Source: Blastopirellula retiformator
Lineage (GTDB): Bacteria > Planctomycetota > Planctomycetia > Pirellulales > Pirellulaceae
Assembly (NCBI RefSeq): GCF_007859755.1
Contig: NZ_SJPF01000001.1
Span: forward strand, 186,001 to 250,000
Length of the DNA stretch: 64,000 nt
Direction: 5' to 3'
Numbering within the stretch: the stretch's first letter is position 1; the number at the start of each line of letters is the position of its first letter. The notes beneath the pieces were generated by a model. It saw only the letters and a list, made by a program, of their open reading frames with translations. It searched no databases and was not told the DNA's origin. The position numbers were made by a program, and so were the translations under genes. Shown here one piece after another: positions 41,453-49,922 of the stretch.

Positions 41453-42227
41453 TTAAAACGACGCCTTCTCCATGGGCTGGAAATTCGTCGAGACATCGCC
41501 TGACAAATTGATCGCGGTCCGGTATTCGGTGTTGTAGATGCCAAAGCCGCGATAGGGCGCGCCAAACGGTACCGAGACGTTTCGCGCGATCGCCAAGATG
41601 CCGGCGATCGCCTGGCGCTGGTCCTTGGGTTTCGGCGACATCGCCCGGTAGTAGGCGGCCCGCTGATAGCGGTCGGTTGCATTCACATTGCCTGGCAAGG
41701 GCATTTCGCTGCTAGGCTTGGAAAAGTCTTGCTTCTCCAGCAGAGCGAGCTGCTCGTCATAGGTCGGATCGTTGGTCATGACCTGATACTCGCGACGATG
41801 ATGGACGACCAACTTGCCTTCGACAAATTCCAAAATCGCCGAATCGCCGCTGGCGTCTTCGATCGCCAAGTGAACGGTCGCCTCGCGGTCGTGCGCTTCG
41901 ACCATCACGATCTGCACGCTCTAGGCACTCTTGGACGCTGGCCGCATTGTCGGGCAGATACTGCAGCCACAGTCCGGCCTGAATCCCCGGCTTGGTCGCA
42001 TCTCGGGTACCAAAGTTGGTCTTGCGCAAATACAACATGTGGCCGGCCAACCCTTTTTCGTTCAGACCGTCGGCCGTTCCAAGACCGTACACGGTTGTCG
42101 CCAGACTGCCATACTTCGACGTCCACTTGGCCGGGTTTTCGGCGACGACCAGATGGCCCGCGACCAAGCCGCCGTTCCGCTCCATGTCTTGGTTCGACTT
42201 GCCAAAGAAGGAGACGCGACGACGCAC
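41453..42227 (-). pseudogene. Choloylglycine-hydrolase/linear-amide hydrolase family gene, decayed
   Basis: Two overlapping frames carry one protein. The first part (42227 to about 41920) reads DMERNGGLVAGHLVVAENPA, KYGSLATTVYGLGTADGLNE and KGLAGHMLYLRKTNFGTRDA; the second, shifted by one base, reads MVEAHDREATVHLAIEDASG, DSAILEFVEGKLVVHHRREY, QVMTNDPTYDEQLALLEKQ and so on to the TAA at 41453. These blocks are typical of Ntn-type amide hydrolases of the penicillin V acylase/bile-salt hydrolase group. The N-terminal catalytic cysteine segment is missing: upstream the frame meets a stop near 42240. So the gene has lost its nucleophile and gained a frameshift. Confidence 0.75.
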
Positions 42228-42379
42228 CGCGTCTTCCGCTCAGTTCAGCAGGGCGATCGCTTTGCTAGACCTTAGGATTCGAATCAGGTCGAAGTGCAAG
42301 TGACCGTCGATGAAAGAGGATCGCCACTGTTCAGGGTCCTGTTTGCGACCGCAGCCGCTTTCGGCTCTCCGCTGTTCTT

Positions 42380-43486
42380 CTAAAACCACCAGCCGCTGCG
42401 GATCATAACGGTGTCATTCATATCGAGCGTGAACGGCTCGTTTTTGTATTCGAACTTGCGGCCGAAGACGTAGCCGAATTCGATGAACGATTTGCCGCCC
42501 CCATCACGGCGACGTTCAAAGCCGACGATCGCGCGATAGTCGGAAATCGTCAACAAGTCGTTCGAGCCATCGGCTCGCTGGACGCTCCAGGTGCCGCCGC
42601 CCAGTTCGCCGGTGATGTACCACCAGTCTTCATAGCCAGGGCCATAGTCCCATAGTTGGCTGTAGCGGGGACGGGGAAAGGTTAGCTCAAGTTTGCGATT
42701 CTCGCCGGTCCAGACCAGGCCAAGGATCGGCAAGACGTCAAAGTCGTCGCGGTTCAGCCAGACGACGCCTCCTAGCAGTTGCCATTGCTTGTTCCAGTTG
42801 TAGGTGGCGATCGCCATGGCGCTGGGGCGAAACGCGTCGCTGTTTTGCTGTTTGAAATCGCTGTAGTAACCGGCGGTGCCTGACAGGATTAAGCCCCAGC
42901 GTTCGTTGACCGGACGCAGGTAGCGCGTCGTCACAAAGGCGTCGTACAGCGTCGGCGGGGCGTCGATCGACGCAGGGCCAACCAGAAAGTGCATCCCAAA
43001 CCCCGGCGTCACAATCACCGGCGATTCGATCGTCGGCGCCGGAAAGCCGAGCGTGATCGTCCCCAGCACGTCGGTCATGCCGATGTTGTCGCCGCTGCCG
43101 GCGATCCAGGTGCTATCGGTGGTGACCGACTGCAGCACGCCGGGCTTGCTGGTCGCCAAGACGGGACGCGTACGGAAGATCTCGTCCTCGTTAAGCGTCA
43201 GTCCCCCTTCCATCTGCACGTCGTACGGCATCTCGTCCAGCTCCGGCGGGATCACCGCGTTGGCTTGCCGGACGGCGGAAGTCGGATCAAGCGGCTCATA
43301 GAGCGGCGACTTCTGCGGGAAGACGTCGGTCGGGGGAAGCGGCTGGATTGGTTCGTACGGATTGTTACTCTCGGTCGCCGACCGGCTATCGCCGCTCCAG
43401 TCGGCGTACTGCGCCAGCGTCGTCTCGGCCCCAAGGCAGAGCGGAACGATCGCCAGCCAGAATCGTAGCGAGGACCAATGCACCAA
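42380..43486 (-). CDS. Outer-membrane-type barrel protein (DUF6268-like)
   Basis: 368 residues from a TTG; the next codon GTG is an equal candidate, and no ATG is available. A signal peptide (FWLAIVPLCLGAETTLAQ) is followed by a Pro-rich spacer and then a barrel-like region ending MIRSGWWF. Recognisable blocks are TLGFPAPTIESPVIVTPGFG, WGLILSGTAGYYSDFKQ, WQLLGGVVWLNRDDFDVLPI and EDWWYITGELGGGTWSVQRA. The same blocks recur in the neighbour at 43509, so the two are tandem paralogues of a planctomycete outer-membrane family. The substrate or role is unknown. Confidence 0.82.
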   Translation of the reverse strand: MVHWSSLRFWLAIVPLCLGAETTLAQYADWSGDSRSATESNNPYEPIQPLPPTDVFPQKSPLYEPLDPTSAVRQANAVIPPELDEMPYDVQMEGGLTLNEDEIFRTRPVLATSKPGVLQSVTTDSTWIAGSGDNIGMTDVLGTITLGFPAPTIESPVIVTPGFGMHFLVGPASIDAPPTLYDAFVTTRYLRPVNERWGLILSGTAGYYSDFKQQNSDAFRPSAMAIATYNWNKQWQLLGGVVWLNRDDFDVLPILGLVWTGENRKLELTFPRPRYSQLWDYGPGYEDWWYITGELGGGTWSVQRADGSNDLLTISDYRAIVGFERRRDGGGKSFIEFGYVFGRKFEYKNEPFTLDMNDTVMIRSGWWF

Positions 43487-43508
43487 AAATATTTCTGACG
43501 GAGAACGC

Positions 43509-44717
43509 TTAGAAGTTAAAACCGGTTCGCAGCATCAGCGTGTTGTCGACGTTCAGCGTGGGAATAGCGCTGCGATACACCAGTTGCCGCTCCCAGACGA
43601 AGCCGAGTTCGACGTAGGCCCGCAGGCGATTCGGATGAGTCGCTTCTAGCCCGAAGAAGACGCGGTAGTCGTTGATGTCGACCTGATCGTCGACAAAGCC
43701 CATGCCGGTGTCGCGTTGGATCGTCCAACTGCCGCCGCCATATTCGCCGCCGACATACCACCAAACCTCTTTGTCGCCGAACGTCGTCCAGTACTTCGAG
43801 ATCCGAGGGTATGGAAAGACCAGGTCAAACTTGCTGCGGGCGTCGGGCTGCCAAGTGACGCCGAGGACCGGCAGGAGTTTGATGTCCAAACGATCGAGAT
43901 AAACGACGCCAGCCTTCAGCGTCGTAGTCGGCGTTAGTTTCACGGCGGCGACGCCCAAGCCTTGCAAACGAACGCTGTTGCTGTTGAATGTTTTGAAGTC
44001 GGAGTAAACGCCAGCGCGAAAACCAAGCTCGGCGTACAAACGCGGAGTCAGTTCTGGATTCCAGGCAAAGTCCAAGTAGGCGCTGTAGGCGTTACCTGGC
44101 AGGTTCTGAACCACATTCTGCGGACCATCCCACAAGTGCAGCACAAAGGCAGGCGTCACCAACAGCGGCGCGTTGCAGCCGAGGAAGTTGGGGAACTGGG
44201 CCGTCGCCGAAACGTCAAAGTCGTGAATCTGCAGCGCCGTATTGTCGTTGGTCAACTTCGGCAGCCACGTGTGGCGGAAGCCGACGTTCTCGAGGAACCG
44301 CTCGTACGGAATCGAGGGGAATTCGGTCGTCGGTTGATAAATCGGTTGCTGGGCGCCATTGGCGGGCGCCGTTTGATTCGGGAAGTAGGAGGGAGGTCCG
44401 GCGTTAAATCCAGCCGGCGGCGTCGTCGGCGGCGGTGGATAGCTGCCGGGCGGAGGATAGCTGGGGGCGCCGTATGTTGGCGCATTGTAAGGCGCCGCGT
44501 AGGTCGTTGTCGGATACGAACTGAATTGCGTTCCCGTGGCGTACGGATCAAACGGCTGGATGCCGCCGGTCAACGTCGCTGGAGGTTGAACTCCATACGG
44601 AGAAGGCGCAACCGTATTGATCGGCGTCGGGGCCTGGATACGCTGTGCTAGCAATGCCGCCGGGGCCGCTAGTACAAGAGCGCCGACGAAGATCGTGTTT
44701 TTGAAAATTTCGCGCAC
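43509..44717 (-). CDS. Outer-membrane-type barrel protein (DUF6268-like paralogue)
   Basis: 402 residues from a GTG at 44717; a TTG five codons earlier is possible. Signal peptide: TIFVGALVLAAPAALLAQ. A long Pro/Tyr/Thr-rich low-complexity segment (APYNAPTYGAPSYPPPGSYP) separates it from the barrel. Shared blocks with its neighbour are AGVYSDFKTFNSNSVRLQG, LDRLDIKLLPVLGVTW, FPYPRISKYWTTFG and VWWYVGGEYGGGSWTIQRDT, ending MLRTGFNF. The Pro-rich part is absent from the other copy. Only 22 bases separate the genes, so they are probably one operon. Confidence 0.82.
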   Translation of the reverse strand: MREIFKNTIFVGALVLAAPAALLAQRIQAPTPINTVAPSPYGVQPPATLTGGIQPFDPYATGTQFSSYPTTTYAAPYNAPTYGAPSYPPPGSYPPPPTTPPAGFNAGPPSYFPNQTAPANGAQQPIYQPTTEFPSIPYERFLENVGFRHTWLPKLTNDNTALQIHDFDVSATAQFPNFLGCNAPLLVTPAFVLHLWDGPQNVVQNLPGNAYSAYLDFAWNPELTPRLYAELGFRAGVYSDFKTFNSNSVRLQGLGVAAVKLTPTTTLKAGVVYLDRLDIKLLPVLGVTWQPDARSKFDLVFPYPRISKYWTTFGDKEVWWYVGGEYGGGSWTIQRDTGMGFVDDQVDINDYRVFFGLEATHPNRLRAYVELGFVWERQLVYRSAIPTLNVDNTLMLRTGFNF

Positions 44718-44829
44718 GATTCTCTCAAGCAAACGGTCGCCAAAGGACGATAAACAGTTAATTGGGGAATTCGTGCGGTGTAATTACCAACCGCCGCCAA
44801 GCGGGTCAAGGCGAACTTCGTCTTATGCG

Positions 44830-45351
44830 CTACGTTGGTTTCCCTTCTTCCGCCGTCTGCGGAGTCCAATGGAACTGGTACTGCTCGCCCAGCATCTGGC
44901 GCGTCAGACAGATAATCTCTTGGGTGTGGCCATAGAAATGCGAGACGCTATGGATCACCGCTTGCCAACCGCGAACATCGCGACCCTGCACGCGGCGCCG
45001 CTCAAGCATCGCCGCCGCTTCCGTTTGCTCAACAACGGCGTACGCCTCTTTCAGGGTCGCGTTTAGCTGTTCCAGTAGGTGCGCGGCAGGAACCGGATCG
45101 CGCTCGGCGAACTCGGCCGGGCGATCGCGCACGTCAGCCGCTCCGCCGACGCCCGAGATAATGTGCTGGCGAAGGTTGCCTTCCAAGTGAATCAGAATCG
45201 TGCCGATCGAGTTCATCCCGGGGCCAGGGCGTCGCCACAGCTGGGCGTCAGAAAGCTGATCGACGCAATGTTCGATTCGGTCGACGCAGCCAACCAGACA
45301 ATCGATTAATTCGGCGGAAACGGCGGAAGTAACGTCGGCTGCGGTCGGCAT
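44830..45351 (-). CDS. DinB family protein
   Basis: 173 residues from the ATG at 45351, which has AGGAG six bases upstream; the frame is open further but without homology. The four-helix DinB/YfiT-like bundle is suggested by the helix with ELIDCLVGCVDRIEHCVDQL, the ligand histidine in GTILIHLEGNLRQHI and the C-terminal SVSHFYGHTQEIICLTRQML with two more histidines. Members bind a metal ion and often act as thiol-dependent S-transferases. The substrate is unknown. The tRNA-His gene lies upstream on the same strand. Confidence 0.87.
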   Translation of the reverse strand: MPTAADVTSAVSAELIDCLVGCVDRIEHCVDQLSDAQLWRRPGPGMNSIGTILIHLEGNLRQHIISGVGGAADVRDRPAEFAERDPVPAAHLLEQLNATLKEAYAVVEQTEAAAMLERRRVQGRDVRGWQAVIHSVSHFYGHTQEIICLTRQMLGEQYQFHWTPQTAEEGKPT

Positions 45352-45509
45352 GGGGTTCTCCTGTATCGGCGGCCAGAGCGCATTGGGGGCGCAGTTTTCA
45401 GGTAGACGCATAGAGATAAATTCGGTTCGCGGTGACCAGAAGGGGCGCGGGCGGGTTTGCCTAAGATGTTGTGAGGCAAACGTTTAGAGAATCAGAGAAA
45501 ACGAAAAAG

Positions 45510-45584
45510 GGTGGATAGAGGGACTCGAACCCACGACCCCTGGAATCACAATCCAGTGCTCTAACCAACTGAGCTATACCCACC
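45510..45584 (-). tRNA. tRNA-His (anticodon GTG)
   Basis: The minus strand folds into a cloverleaf: acceptor GTGGGTA/TATCCAC, D arm AGCTCAGTTGGTTAGAGC, anticodon arm CTGGATTGTGATTCCAG with GTG, and T arm GTGGGTTCGAGTCCC. An extra G at position -1 faces C73, the histidine tRNA identity feature. CCA is not encoded, and a T-run follows the 3' end. Confidence 0.97.
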
Positions 45585-45775
45585 ATAGTCGTCGAAACGT
45601 CCCAGTTTAAAGCCGCGATAGGCGGTCGTCAACGGCCGAGAGGCCGCCCCGATTAAAATAGGGAAAGCCGCCGAAATGGCTGAAACGATCGACGAAATCT
45701 TGGCCTAAGGGGGAGAAGACTTGTCCTTAGCAAGAGCCAGATCGCCGAGATCAGGTTCGCTCTCTTTTCCCTATC

Positions 45776-46444
45776 GTGCCGGAGCTGGTCGCCGTGCTGA
45801 ATTCGCTTGCTCGTCTGATCTCGTTTTGCGGAAGTTTGCTGCTCGTGTCGCTGGTCGTCGCCGCGCCGCCGATCGAGCTTCGCCCCGAGATGCTGATTGA
45901 TCTGTCCGGACGTCCCGAGCAAGTGGAATTGGTCGATGAACAGGCGAAGCTGGCCGATCCCGCCTTCCGCGCCGCCAGCAAACCGCCTGCGAGCTGGCAA
46001 GGGGCGGCGCTTTACTATCCGCGGCCGGTGGTGATCGCCAATATTGGCGTCTTGATCGCACTATTATTGCCGGCCGTTCAACAAGCTCGCGAGGCGGCGC
46101 GGCGGATGCAGTGCACCAACCAGATGAAACAGCTCGGCATCGCGATGCACAACTATCACGACATCTACCTGCGGTTGCCCCCCAGCAACGAGCGGATCGA
46201 CAATGTCGCGCCGACGCAGCCGCGGCGCGAGTGGGGTTGGGCGCCGCGGATCATGGCGTTTATGGAACAAACGGCGGTGGCGGACGAAATCGATTTCGCC
46301 CAACCTTCCTGGACGCGGCCCAGCGACTGGACCAACGCAATGATGGATGATCCGTCGGTCTCGGCTGATTTCAACCTTTTCGGTGGTGATTCCAACGCGG
46401 CATGCGCGTTAGGATGGCCTCTGCGACGTCCCTTTCCCGCGTGA
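45776..46444 (+). CDS. Chimeric, truncated DUF1559-type protein
   Basis: 222 residues from a GTG at 45776. Residues of about 90-145 are unmistakable DUF1559 ([39 protein letters not shown]). The normal N-terminus, the pilin-like GFTLVELLVVIAI segment with its prepilin cleavage site, is missing. In its place are a signal-peptide-like helix ([14 protein letters not shown]) and about 60 residues of unrelated sequence. The joint lies at [13 protein letters not shown]. The C-terminus lacks the HxxGxxxxxxxDG block and ends in frame-run-off sequence. It is either a decayed gene or a new fusion with a changed export route. Confidence 0.6.
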   Translation: MPELVAVLNSLARLISFCGSLLLVSLVVAAPPIELRPEMLIDLSGRPEQVELVDEQAKLADPAFRAASKPPASWQGAALYYPRPVVIANIGVLIALLLPAVQQAREAARRMQCTNQMKQLGIAMHNYHDIYLRLPPSNERIDNVAPTQPRREWGWAPRIMAFMEQTAVADEIDFAQPSWTRPSDWTNAMMDDPSVSADFNLFGGDSNAACALGWPLRRPFPA

Positions 46445-46488
46445 AGCGACGTCGCTTTGTTATTCCATTCAGCAGAAAGAGCAGAGCC

Positions 46489-46839
46489 ATGTCGCGTTAC
46501 GAAGGGAAACCGTTCGTACGACTAATCGAGTGTTACATCTTGTCGGCGATCGACGAATTGCCGGAAGCCTACGAGCAGAAGCTGCAGGAAATGGTCCCGG
46601 CGCTGAAGGAGACCTACAACATTGACGGCACCTGGAAGGAAGTGGTCGCCCAGGTGATGCAGTTTCCCGAAACGATCGACGAAGAACTGCGCAACATGTG
46701 GAATCACAACCAGGCGGTCGCCGCCCAGTCCAACCAGATTCTCTCGGCCGAAGCGTTCGCCCAAGCGGTCGTCGATCAGAACTTTCCGACCGAACAGCCG
46801 GCGGAAGGAGAAGAGCCGCCAGCCGACGAAGAAGAGTAG
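46489..46839 (+). CDS. Conserved hypothetical protein
   Basis: 116 residues from the ATG at 46489; the open frame upstream to 46402 is basic and not protein-like. It is soluble, helical and acidic (RLIECYILSAIDELPEAYEQ, KLQEMVPALKETYNIDGTWK, QVMQFPETIDEELRNMWNHN), with a Glu/Pro tail. No motif was recognised. It is followed closely by a protease-like gene, and the two may be co-transcribed. Confidence 0.72.
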   Translation: MSRYEGKPFVRLIECYILSAIDELPEAYEQKLQEMVPALKETYNIDGTWKEVVAQVMQFPETIDEELRNMWNHNQAVAAQSNQILSAEAFAQAVVDQNFPTEQPAEGEEPPADEEE

Positions 46840-46872
46840 TCGTCAAGTTATTCGCTACGAAAGGATGCGTTG

Positions 46873-47631
46873 ATGCTGGTTCGTCTGATTGCGGTTTTGG
46901 CGGTACTGGTTTATCTATGCTACAACGCCCCGGTACTGGCCGCCGAAGATCGCCCTGATCGCTGGGAGAGTCCGTTCTTCATTCGTTCGATCGTTGATAA
47001 AGAGGGGAAGAAGATTGGCAAGGCGTCGAGCGGGTTTCTCGTTCGTCGAGGCGAGCAAGTCTATCTGGCGACCGCGCGGCACGTCTCGGAAGAAAGCTCG
47101 GCGGATTCCATCGTCTCTTTCTCGATTGGCGATAGCAGCGTCAACGTGAAGCTGGCCGACCTGGGGCTTTCCAGCGAAAACCCCTGGCTGACCAAGCCCA
47201 GCTACGACGTGACGGTGTTGCCGGTCTCGCACAAGTTGTTGGCCGCCGCGGTCGCCGTTCCCCTGGAAAATTGCCGGCGTGATTTGCCCCCGGCGCGAAC
47301 GACCCTAGAGGTGGTTGGCTTTCCGATGGGGCTTGGAGTCCAAGGTCCCGATTTATCTCCCATCGTCATGGAAGCGAAGCTCGCCAGCGGCGAGATCAAT
47401 GATCCGTTCAAACAGGAAGGCCAGCGGATCGTCGTCTGCGTGCCGGCGCTGGCGGATGGCTCAAGCGGTTCGCCTGTCTTCGCGTCTATCGAGGAAGACC
47501 GGTGGCGGTTGATCGGCGCCCATAGCGGCAACCTGATCGACAGCAGCGGGGGCAAATTGGCGAAGTTCGTCCCGGCGCATGCCCTGATCGATTTGGTCGA
47601 AGACCATGCCGCGTCGGAGAAAACGGAGTAG
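46873..47631 (+). CDS. Trypsin-like serine peptidase, secreted
   Basis: 252 residues from the ATG at 46873. The signal peptide is LIAVLAVLVYLCYNAPVLA. The chymotrypsin-fold triad can be read as His in LATARHVSEE, Asp in KPSYDVTVLPV and Ser in ADGSSGSPVFASI (the usual GxSGSP form). Short spacings and lack of a PDZ domain distinguish it from DegP/HtrA. It should act in the periplasm or envelope; the substrate is unknown. It lies between a small acidic protein and two membrane-protein paralogues. Confidence 0.8.
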   Translation: MLVRLIAVLAVLVYLCYNAPVLAAEDRPDRWESPFFIRSIVDKEGKKIGKASSGFLVRRGEQVYLATARHVSEESSADSIVSFSIGDSSVNVKLADLGLSSENPWLTKPSYDVTVLPVSHKLLAAAVAVPLENCRRDLPPARTTLEVVGFPMGLGVQGPDLSPIVMEAKLASGEINDPFKQEGQRIVVCVPALADGSSGSPVFASIEEDRWRLIGAHSGNLIDSSGGKLAKFVPAHALIDLVEDHAASEKTE

Positions 47632-47670
47632 TTGCGATTTCACTCGCTTTGCCGCCAGGGCTCAAGTAGC

Positions 47671-48147
47671 ATGACGACTGAGATGTCCGAGAAATGGGCG
47701 TCGCCGATTCACCAGGCGGTCAAAGAGACTTTAGTCGCCATGCAGTTTCGCCTAAGCACGCTTGGACTGGTCGTTCTGTGGTTCGCCGTTTTGCTTGCGC
47801 TTGGCAAGGCTGGCGGCGTCGAATCGTTTCTGATGTTTCTCAACTTCTCTGGCTTCTTCCTGCCGATATTTATCGCGAACGTCTATCTGCGAATCAGCGT
47901 CTCGTTCTTGATGACCACCTTCGCGGTCGATGCGATGCTGGCGATCATATTCTGGACCTTCGACCAACATAGTACGGCAACGCTGGTCGAGACGGCGCTG
48001 GAGTTACTGCCGCGGGCTGCGATTGTCGGCTTGATCGCCGTCGCGTTCAGCTGCGGAGTTCGCTGGCTGGCCGTTCTGGTTTATCGTGATATGGTGTTCG
48101 TCCGGCAAAAGAGAAGAGAGCTGGCGGAAAGGAACCAGACGACTTGA
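47671..48147 (+). CDS. Hypothetical membrane protein (paralogue of 48205)
   Basis: 158 residues from the ATG at 47671. Four helices are visible: FRLSTLGLVVLWFAVLLALG, FLMFLNFSGFFLPIFIANVY, VSFLMTTFAVDAMLAIIFW and AAIVGLIAVAFSCGVRWLAV. The N-terminal MQFRLSTLGLVVLWFAVLLA, followed by GKAGG, is clearly related to MQFLLRTLGIIVAWFAVAFA, followed by GKANG, in the next gene. The function is unknown. Confidence 0.7.
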   Translation: MTTEMSEKWASPIHQAVKETLVAMQFRLSTLGLVVLWFAVLLALGKAGGVESFLMFLNFSGFFLPIFIANVYLRISVSFLMTTFAVDAMLAIIFWTFDQHSTATLVETALELLPRAAIVGLIAVAFSCGVRWLAVLVYRDMVFVRQKRRELAERNQTT

Positions 48148-48204
48148 TGATGTCGTTCTGAAGGACTTGTTCGCCATCACCAATCTCGATCGGTTTCGAC
48201 CTCC

Positions 48205-48792
48205 ATGCAATTTCTTCTTCGCACGCTTGGTATTATCGTCGCTTGGTTTGCGGTGGCGTTTGCGATCGGCAAGGCGAACGGCGCTGCGGCTTGTCTATTG
48301 TTTGTCGGCGGCTCGGCATTTGTGGCGCCAGCGTTCGTTCTGAACGTGTGGATTCGCGTTGCGGCAGCAATCGTGATGGCGACGGTGGCGACCGATCTGT
48401 TTGGACTAGCGTTTGAACCCTTGTTGGCGGATGACCCCGCCGAGACGACCGGCGAGCATTTCATGCGAGCGACTCCAGCGACGATCGTGATCGGCGCCCT
48501 CGCCGTAACCGTCAGTAGCGGCATTTGCTGGATTGTAGTCACCAGCTATCGCGATTTCTTGCGCCGCTATATCGACCATTGTCGCAGCAAGGCTAGCGAC
48601 GTCGTTGCGGCTAAATCGGTGGAGGTTCTTTCAGCGCCATGCGGCTTTGTGCCAAAGACCTTTTCACGCGGTGAACTGCATGTTTATAACATTCGACATA
48701 TTCAGCATCATGCGGCTCGATTAATCTTGCGTTTAAGGCTTCGTTTCGACGATGATATTCCTTGGTTAGGAACAGGCTGGAAAGAGGCGTGA
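48205..48792 (+). CDS. Membrane protein fused to a DinB-like C-terminal fragment
   Basis: 195 residues. The first 130 or so are four membrane helices homologous to the protein at 47671. From about residue 140 the sequence changes to GFVPKTFSRGELHVYNIRHI and QHHAARLILRLRLRFDDDIP with WLGTGWKEA, which looks like the C-terminus of a DinB-superfamily protein with its histidine helix (HIQHHAA). The joint is near VEVLSAPC. The two parts belong to unrelated families and normally to different compartments, so this is a fortuitous fusion or a decayed locus that has stayed open. Confidence 0.6.
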   Translation: MQFLLRTLGIIVAWFAVAFAIGKANGAAACLLFVGGSAFVAPAFVLNVWIRVAAAIVMATVATDLFGLAFEPLLADDPAETTGEHFMRATPATIVIGALAVTVSSGICWIVVTSYRDFLRRYIDHCRSKASDVVAAKSVEVLSAPCGFVPKTFSRGELHVYNIRHIQHHAARLILRLRLRFDDDIPWLGTGWKEA

Positions 48793-48823
48793 TCGTGAAA
48801 GCTTCCTTGTAACGGAGGTGCCC

Positions 48824-49336
48824 ATGAATTTCCGCTTCACGAGTAGTCATCTCTTCCGCTCGATTGCTATTATTTCCATTCTATTTGCCATTTGCTTTCT
48901 GTTTGATCGGGAAGAAGTTTCTTCCAACCACGTCGCTCGTTTGCTAAAAGGAGACGCTGACGTTCGACTCTCGCACTTCAAGGCGTTCGGCCAACACCGA
49001 AACGTCGAATGTTGCGATCCCCAGGCCCTTCAGTACTTGGAGCGATGCCTGGCCGGTTCGACCCCAACTGGCTGTTCGTTGCCAACAACGGACGAAGAGA
49101 TCGAAAGCCACAGCGGGTACTATTCGTATTACATCACCTTTGGTCTGAATGACGGACAGGAGTGCACGATGTATTGCCAGGTATCGAACCAGGATCTCTG
49201 CCTGTTGGCGCCGACCGAGCCGCCCACCGGCGAGATGGGCATGCCCAACTGGCAAGCGAGATTCTCATCGCCGATGCCAGAGAGAGTAACGCGGTTGTTG
49301 GCGGTGCTGACCGCCGACGAATGCCGCTTGGATTAG
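48824..49336 (+). CDS. Hypothetical secreted or anchored protein
   Basis: 170 residues from the ATG at 48824, with CGGAGG ahead of it. One N-terminal hydrophobic segment (SIAIISILFAICFLF) acts as signal or anchor. The remainder is soluble, with six cysteines (VECCDPQALQYLERCLAG, TGCSLPTTDEEIE, CTMYCQVSNQDLCLLAP). No family is known. A strong terminator follows. Confidence 0.7.
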   Translation: MNFRFTSSHLFRSIAIISILFAICFLFDREEVSSNHVARLLKGDADVRLSHFKAFGQHRNVECCDPQALQYLERCLAGSTPTGCSLPTTDEEIESHSGYYSYYITFGLNDGQECTMYCQVSNQDLCLLAPTEPPTGEMGMPNWQARFSSPMPERVTRLLAVLTADECRLD

Positions 49337-49375
49337 AGTTCGAGAGCACGCAAACGCCGCAATTTTCCACCAGGT

Positions 49376-49425
49376 AAGACGTCGATCGTTCGCAGAGTAA
49401 TCCTGCGGGCGATCGGCGTCTTTTT
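49376..49425 (+). terminator. Intrinsic terminator after 48824-49336
   Basis: AAGACG-tc-GATCG-tt-CGCAG, a seven-base loop, then CTGCG-gg-CGATC-gg-CGTCTT: three stacked stems with small symmetric internal loops, ending in five T. The direction fits the plus-strand gene. Confidence 0.85.
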
Positions 49426-49487
49426 CGGCGCGGCCCACTGTTAAAAAGAGAGAAGGGCGTGCGCCTTCTTGTCGTTGGTCGAAGTCT

Positions 49488-49895
49488 CTATTTCTTCGGC
49501 ACGTCAAAGTCGACTTCGCTGCTCTTGGTCGGCAGTTCTTCGGTCGTTTGATAGGCGGCGAACAGCGGTTTGCCATCCAAGTTGTCGCCATGGGCGACGC
49601 CATCGTACCCTTCGATGCGAACCACGTGCGGGCCGCCGACCACGCCCAGCGCTTCCCTGGTGTCGTATTTCCCTTGGCGAATAATCGCCAGGCTGCCGGG
49701 ACCGCTGTTGCCGGCCTTAGTATCAGGTTCAAAGTAGATCGTACCGGTCGGCACTGGCTGCCCATCGTACGTGACGGCGCCATGGATATGAATCGTTGAC
49801 GTGGAGGGGCCGCAACCGACCGCGACCAAAGCGGCCAACAGCGCCGAGCAAGCGGCGCTGCGAAAGAGGATAACGTTCACAGGATGGCTCTGCAA
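49488..49895 (-). CDS. Small lipoprotein with carboxypeptidase-regulatory-like domain
   Basis: 135 residues. Signal peptide with lipobox: SAACSALLAALVAVGC, with Cys-28 as the anchor. The mature part has the opening IHGAVTYDGQPVPTGTIYFEP, typical of the transthyretin/carboxypeptidase-regulatory-like fold. Such small lipoproteins commonly accompany DUF1559 genes in planctomycetes, and here it lies directly downstream of two of them. A structural role in the cell envelope is inferred. Confidence 0.82.
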   Translation of the reverse strand: MQSHPVNVILFRSAACSALLAALVAVGCGPSTSTIHIHGAVTYDGQPVPTGTIYFEPDTKAGNSGPGSLAIIRQGKYDTREALGVVGGPHVVRIEGYDGVAHGDNLDGKPLFAAYQTTEELPTKSSEVDFDVPKK

Positions 49896-49922
49896 AAGAA
49901 GGATTCGAACAAATCGCGAGGC

